This document shows, one piece after another, positions 61,909 to 64,000 of a stretch of 64,000 bases of DNA (position 1 is its first letter; each line of letters starts with the position of its first letter). Location: the NCBI RefSeq assembly GCF_018336935.1, contig NZ_CP068771.1, positions 5,084,001 to 5,148,000 on the forward strand, given 5' to 3'. The stretch is from Serratia plymuthica (lineage in GTDB: Bacteria > Pseudomonadota > Gammaproteobacteria > Enterobacterales > Enterobacteriaceae). Made by a program: the position numbers and the translations under genes. A model generated the notes under the pieces. It was not told the origin of the DNA. It did no database searches and saw only the letters and a list, made by a program, of their open reading frames with translations.

Positions 61909-62772
61909 ATGGTTGCTTTGTGGATGGTCGTCGCCAGCGGGTTCTTTGCGCTGATGGGGGCAAGTGTCAAACTGGCCTCGGCCAAAGTTGGCTTTTTCGA
62001 TATCATTTTTTACCGCTCCTTTATTAACGTACTGATCGTCGCCGCGTTGATTAAGGTTAAAAATCTCGGCTTCCGCACGCAGCACCTCGGTTTGCATATG
62101 AAGCGCGCCGCCATCGGCAATGCGGCGATGTACTGCGGTTTTTATTCGCTGATCCATCTGCCGATCGCCACTGCCACCACGTTGGGTTACACCAACCCGA
62201 TCTTTCAGTCGGCGATCGCCTTCGTGACCTCCAAAGGCCAGTTGACCGGCAAACTGTTGTTTTCCGTGCTGTTGGGGTTTATCGGCATACTGGTGTTGCT
62301 GCGCCCGGACACGCCGAATGGCGAGTATGTCGCCACCCTGATTGGTCTGTTATCCGGGTTGTTGACCGCGCTGGCTTATTTCAATGTCGGTAAACTGGTG
62401 CGCAGCGGCGAGCCGGAGTTGCGGGTGGTGTTTTATTTCTCGCTGGTGGGCACGGTGATTGGCTGTGTGATGACGGCGGCGATGGGCTTTACGGCCCTGG
62501 ACAGCGCCATGATGCTGTGCGTAGGCGCCATCGGCGTATTCGGCAGCCTGGGGCAAATCACCATGACCCGTGCTTATGGCAGCGGCAACGCGGTGATTGT
62601 CAGTATCCTGTCCTACAGCACCATCATTTTTTCCACGCTGCTTGGTTATCTGCTGTTTGGCGAAAAACTGTCTTATATTGCTGCGGCCGGCATGGCGCTG
62701 ATTATTCTTTCCGGCGCATTGGCCATTTTGAAACGCAATCCGACGAAGGCCTCGAAGGCTGCGGCGGTATAA
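61909..62772 (+). CDS. EamA/DMT-family transporter
   Basis: 287 residues with ten hydrophobic segments and two EamA repeats (VALWMVVASGFFALMGASVK and the second from about residue 150). ATG 61909 follows GAGGA; the open frame reaches back to 61789 only through the ERIC-like repeat. It may export the product of the ThDP enzyme. Closest type: RhaT/YdcZ-like DMT exporters. Confidence 0.82.
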   Translation: MVALWMVVASGFFALMGASVKLASAKVGFFDIIFYRSFINVLIVAALIKVKNLGFRTQHLGLHMKRAAIGNAAMYCGFYSLIHLPIATATTLGYTNPIFQSAIAFVTSKGQLTGKLLFSVLLGFIGILVLLRPDTPNGEYVATLIGLLSGLLTALAYFNVGKLVRSGEPELRVVFYFSLVGTVIGCVMTAAMGFTALDSAMMLCVGAIGVFGSLGQITMTRAYGSGNAVIVSILSYSTIIFSTLLGYLLFGEKLSYIAAAGMALIILSGALAILKRNPTKASKAAAV

Positions 62773-62794
62773 CAATAAACAAAGGAGAGGGCTA

Positions 62795-63310
62795 ATGGAC
62801 TTGTGCCCTGCCAGGGAACTGGCGCGTTATGGACTGTTTGGCATTGTGGCGACACTCGGCATGGACCTGGTAAATTTTATTGCCTCGTCCGCCGGGATTA
62901 TCGGTAAGCTGAATCTGGTTTTTATCGGCAATTTGGTTAATCAGTGGGGGCAGGGGCAATTTCTTTTCCTGCGGCCCGGCGATATTCCTCAGGTGCCGTA
63001 CGCATTATTATTGGGCTACGGTGCGCATTATTTTGCAGGCATCGTTCTGGCGCTGCTTTTTTATTATTTTATCTTTTCCGTTTATCACCCGCGCCGCGGT
63101 GCCTTGTGCCGGGCCGTTATTTATGGCCTGGTTTGTTCGCTTATATCGTTATGCTTGATTTATCCCTCGGTTGGATTAGGTTTTTTCGGCAGCGCCGCGA
63201 GCGGCCCCGGTCTGCTGGTGGCCAGCCTGGTCAACCATGCCGTCTATGGTTTGGTATTAGGCATTTGCGGTATTTGGCCACGCCGGCAGGCGGTTTGCGT
63301 GCTACGTTAA
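62795..63310 (+). CDS. DUF2938-like membrane protein
   Basis: 171 residues with four or five hydrophobic segments. It has the family-like run GIVATLGMDLVNFIAS at the N-terminus, a GYGAHYFAGIVLALLFYY helix and a C-terminal LVNHAVYGLVLGICG. Assignment to DUF2938 is from remembered family patterns. GGAGAGG precedes the start 22 bases after the EamA gene, so co-transcription is likely. No function known. Confidence 0.65.
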   Translation: MDLCPARELARYGLFGIVATLGMDLVNFIASSAGIIGKLNLVFIGNLVNQWGQGQFLFLRPGDIPQVPYALLLGYGAHYFAGIVLALLFYYFIFSVYHPRRGALCRAVIYGLVCSLISLCLIYPSVGLGFFGSAASGPGLLVASLVNHAVYGLVLGICGIWPRRQAVCVLR

Positions 63311-63466
63311 AACGGCCATATTTTCTCCGCTCATGCATTAATGAATCACTGTGATGCATTCTTGGCTATTCTTGCCGTTATACCCAAACGGTATGATGAA
63401 CGCGTTTCCTGATTGAGTTTGGTTTTCAGGACAGTATGTTTATCCAGCTTGTTTCGGGAGAGAAAA

Positions 63467-64000
63467 ATGTCTGAAGGTGTCGCTGCCAATCAAGCAGCTA
63501 AAACGAATTCGGGCACGTCGCATTTTGCCATTCTGCTATTTTTAGCCTTGGCATTAATGTCTGCGTTGCTCAATAGCAGCGCGCCAACGCCGCTTTATCC
63601 GCTTTATCAACATGAATTGGGTTTAAGTTCGGTCAGCCTGACGATTATTTATGGCGCTTATGCTGCAGGCGTGCTGATTTCACTGTTTGGCGTCGGCAAC
63701 ATGGCCGGCAAGGTGAAAGACTTGCGCAGCATGATTGTGCCGGCGCTGCTGGTGGTTTTGGCCGGCGCGCTGCTGTTTTCGATGGCCAATTCGTTTTTGA
63801 TGATGTTTATGGCGCGGTTGCTGGCCGGGATTGGGACAGGTGCGCTGACCGGGGCGGCCAACATTGCGCTGGTGCGTTTTGGGCCGAAAGACGGCGGTAA
63901 AAATGCGGCGCTGATCGCTACGCTGTCGTTTACCCTAGGCTTGGCATTGGGGCCGATTTTCAGCGGCGTGGCGCTGCAAACCGGATTCCATACCACCTCA
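63467..64000 (+). CDS. MFS transporter (N-terminal part, cut by window end)
   Basis: 178 codons are open to the window edge. After a polar 20-residue tail come five or six helices (FAILLFLALALMSALLNSSA, TIIYGAYAAGVLISLFG) with the helix 2-3 loop GNMAGKVKDLRS and MMFMARLLAGIGTGALTGAA, typical of drug or sugar-efflux MFS proteins. GGGAGAG lies 7 bases before ATG 63467. Substrate unknown. Confidence 0.8.
   Translation, partial: MSEGVAANQAAKTNSGTSHFAILLFLALALMSALLNSSAPTPLYPLYQHELGLSSVSLTIIYGAYAAGVLISLFGVGNMAGKVKDLRSMIVPALLVVLAGALLFSMANSFLMMFMARLLAGIGTGALTGAANIALVRFGPKDGGKNAALIATLSFTLGLALGPIFSGVALQTGFHTTS

Overview
The window is about 58-60% G+C enterobacterial chromosome. Gene order, protein sequences and ERIC repeats point to Serratia or a close Yersiniaceae relative, most likely the S. 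marcescens group (inference). About 36 kb follows the Escherichia coli map: pdxB-usg-truA-dedA-accD-folC-dedD-cvpA-purF-ubiX-hisJQMP-yfcH-folX-yfcG-yfcE-yfcD-pta-ackA-yfbV-yfbU-hxpA-yfbS-yfbR-alaA-lrhA-nuoA to nuoN.

Left accessory part (1-12.8 kb): the tail of a copper/redox scs locus; a MocR-type regulator divergent from an EamA transporter; an AT-rich islet with a lone fimbrial adhesin; a tripartite tricarboxylate transporter (tctCBA) with its two-component system tctDE; and an AraC regulator divergent from a second EamA transporter. The adhesin islet lies between a remnant resembling the 3' end of tctA and the real tctA 3' end.

Core part (12.8-57.3 kb): vitamin B6, tRNA pseudouridine, fatty-acid, folate, purine and ubiquinone genes; the histidine/basic amino-acid ABC transporter with a predicted sigma-54 promoter; the acetate node (pta-ackA); alanine aminotransferase; LrhA (HexS in Serratia); and the 13-gene NADH dehydrogenase I operon with nuoC-nuoD fused. 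ERIC elements sit inside two transcribed units, between nuoL and nuoM and between the PurR-controlled promoter and cvpA-purF.

Right accessory part (57.3-64 kb): a toxin-first RelE/ParE-type toxin-antitoxin pair with a palindromic operator, then a LysR regulator divergent from a cluster of a ThDP-dependent enzyme, a secreted cupin, an EamA permease, a DUF2938-like membrane protein and an MFS transporter cut by the window end. The substrate of that cluster is unknown, and it is the best candidate here for an undescribed small-molecule system.

ERIC-type repeats are frequent: four full-length copies, two core-deleted remnants and one rearranged variant. In two places they supply or extend false upstream start codons, so several gene starts were set from ribosome-binding sites. 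No rRNA, tRNA, CRISPR array, insertion sequence or prophage was seen.
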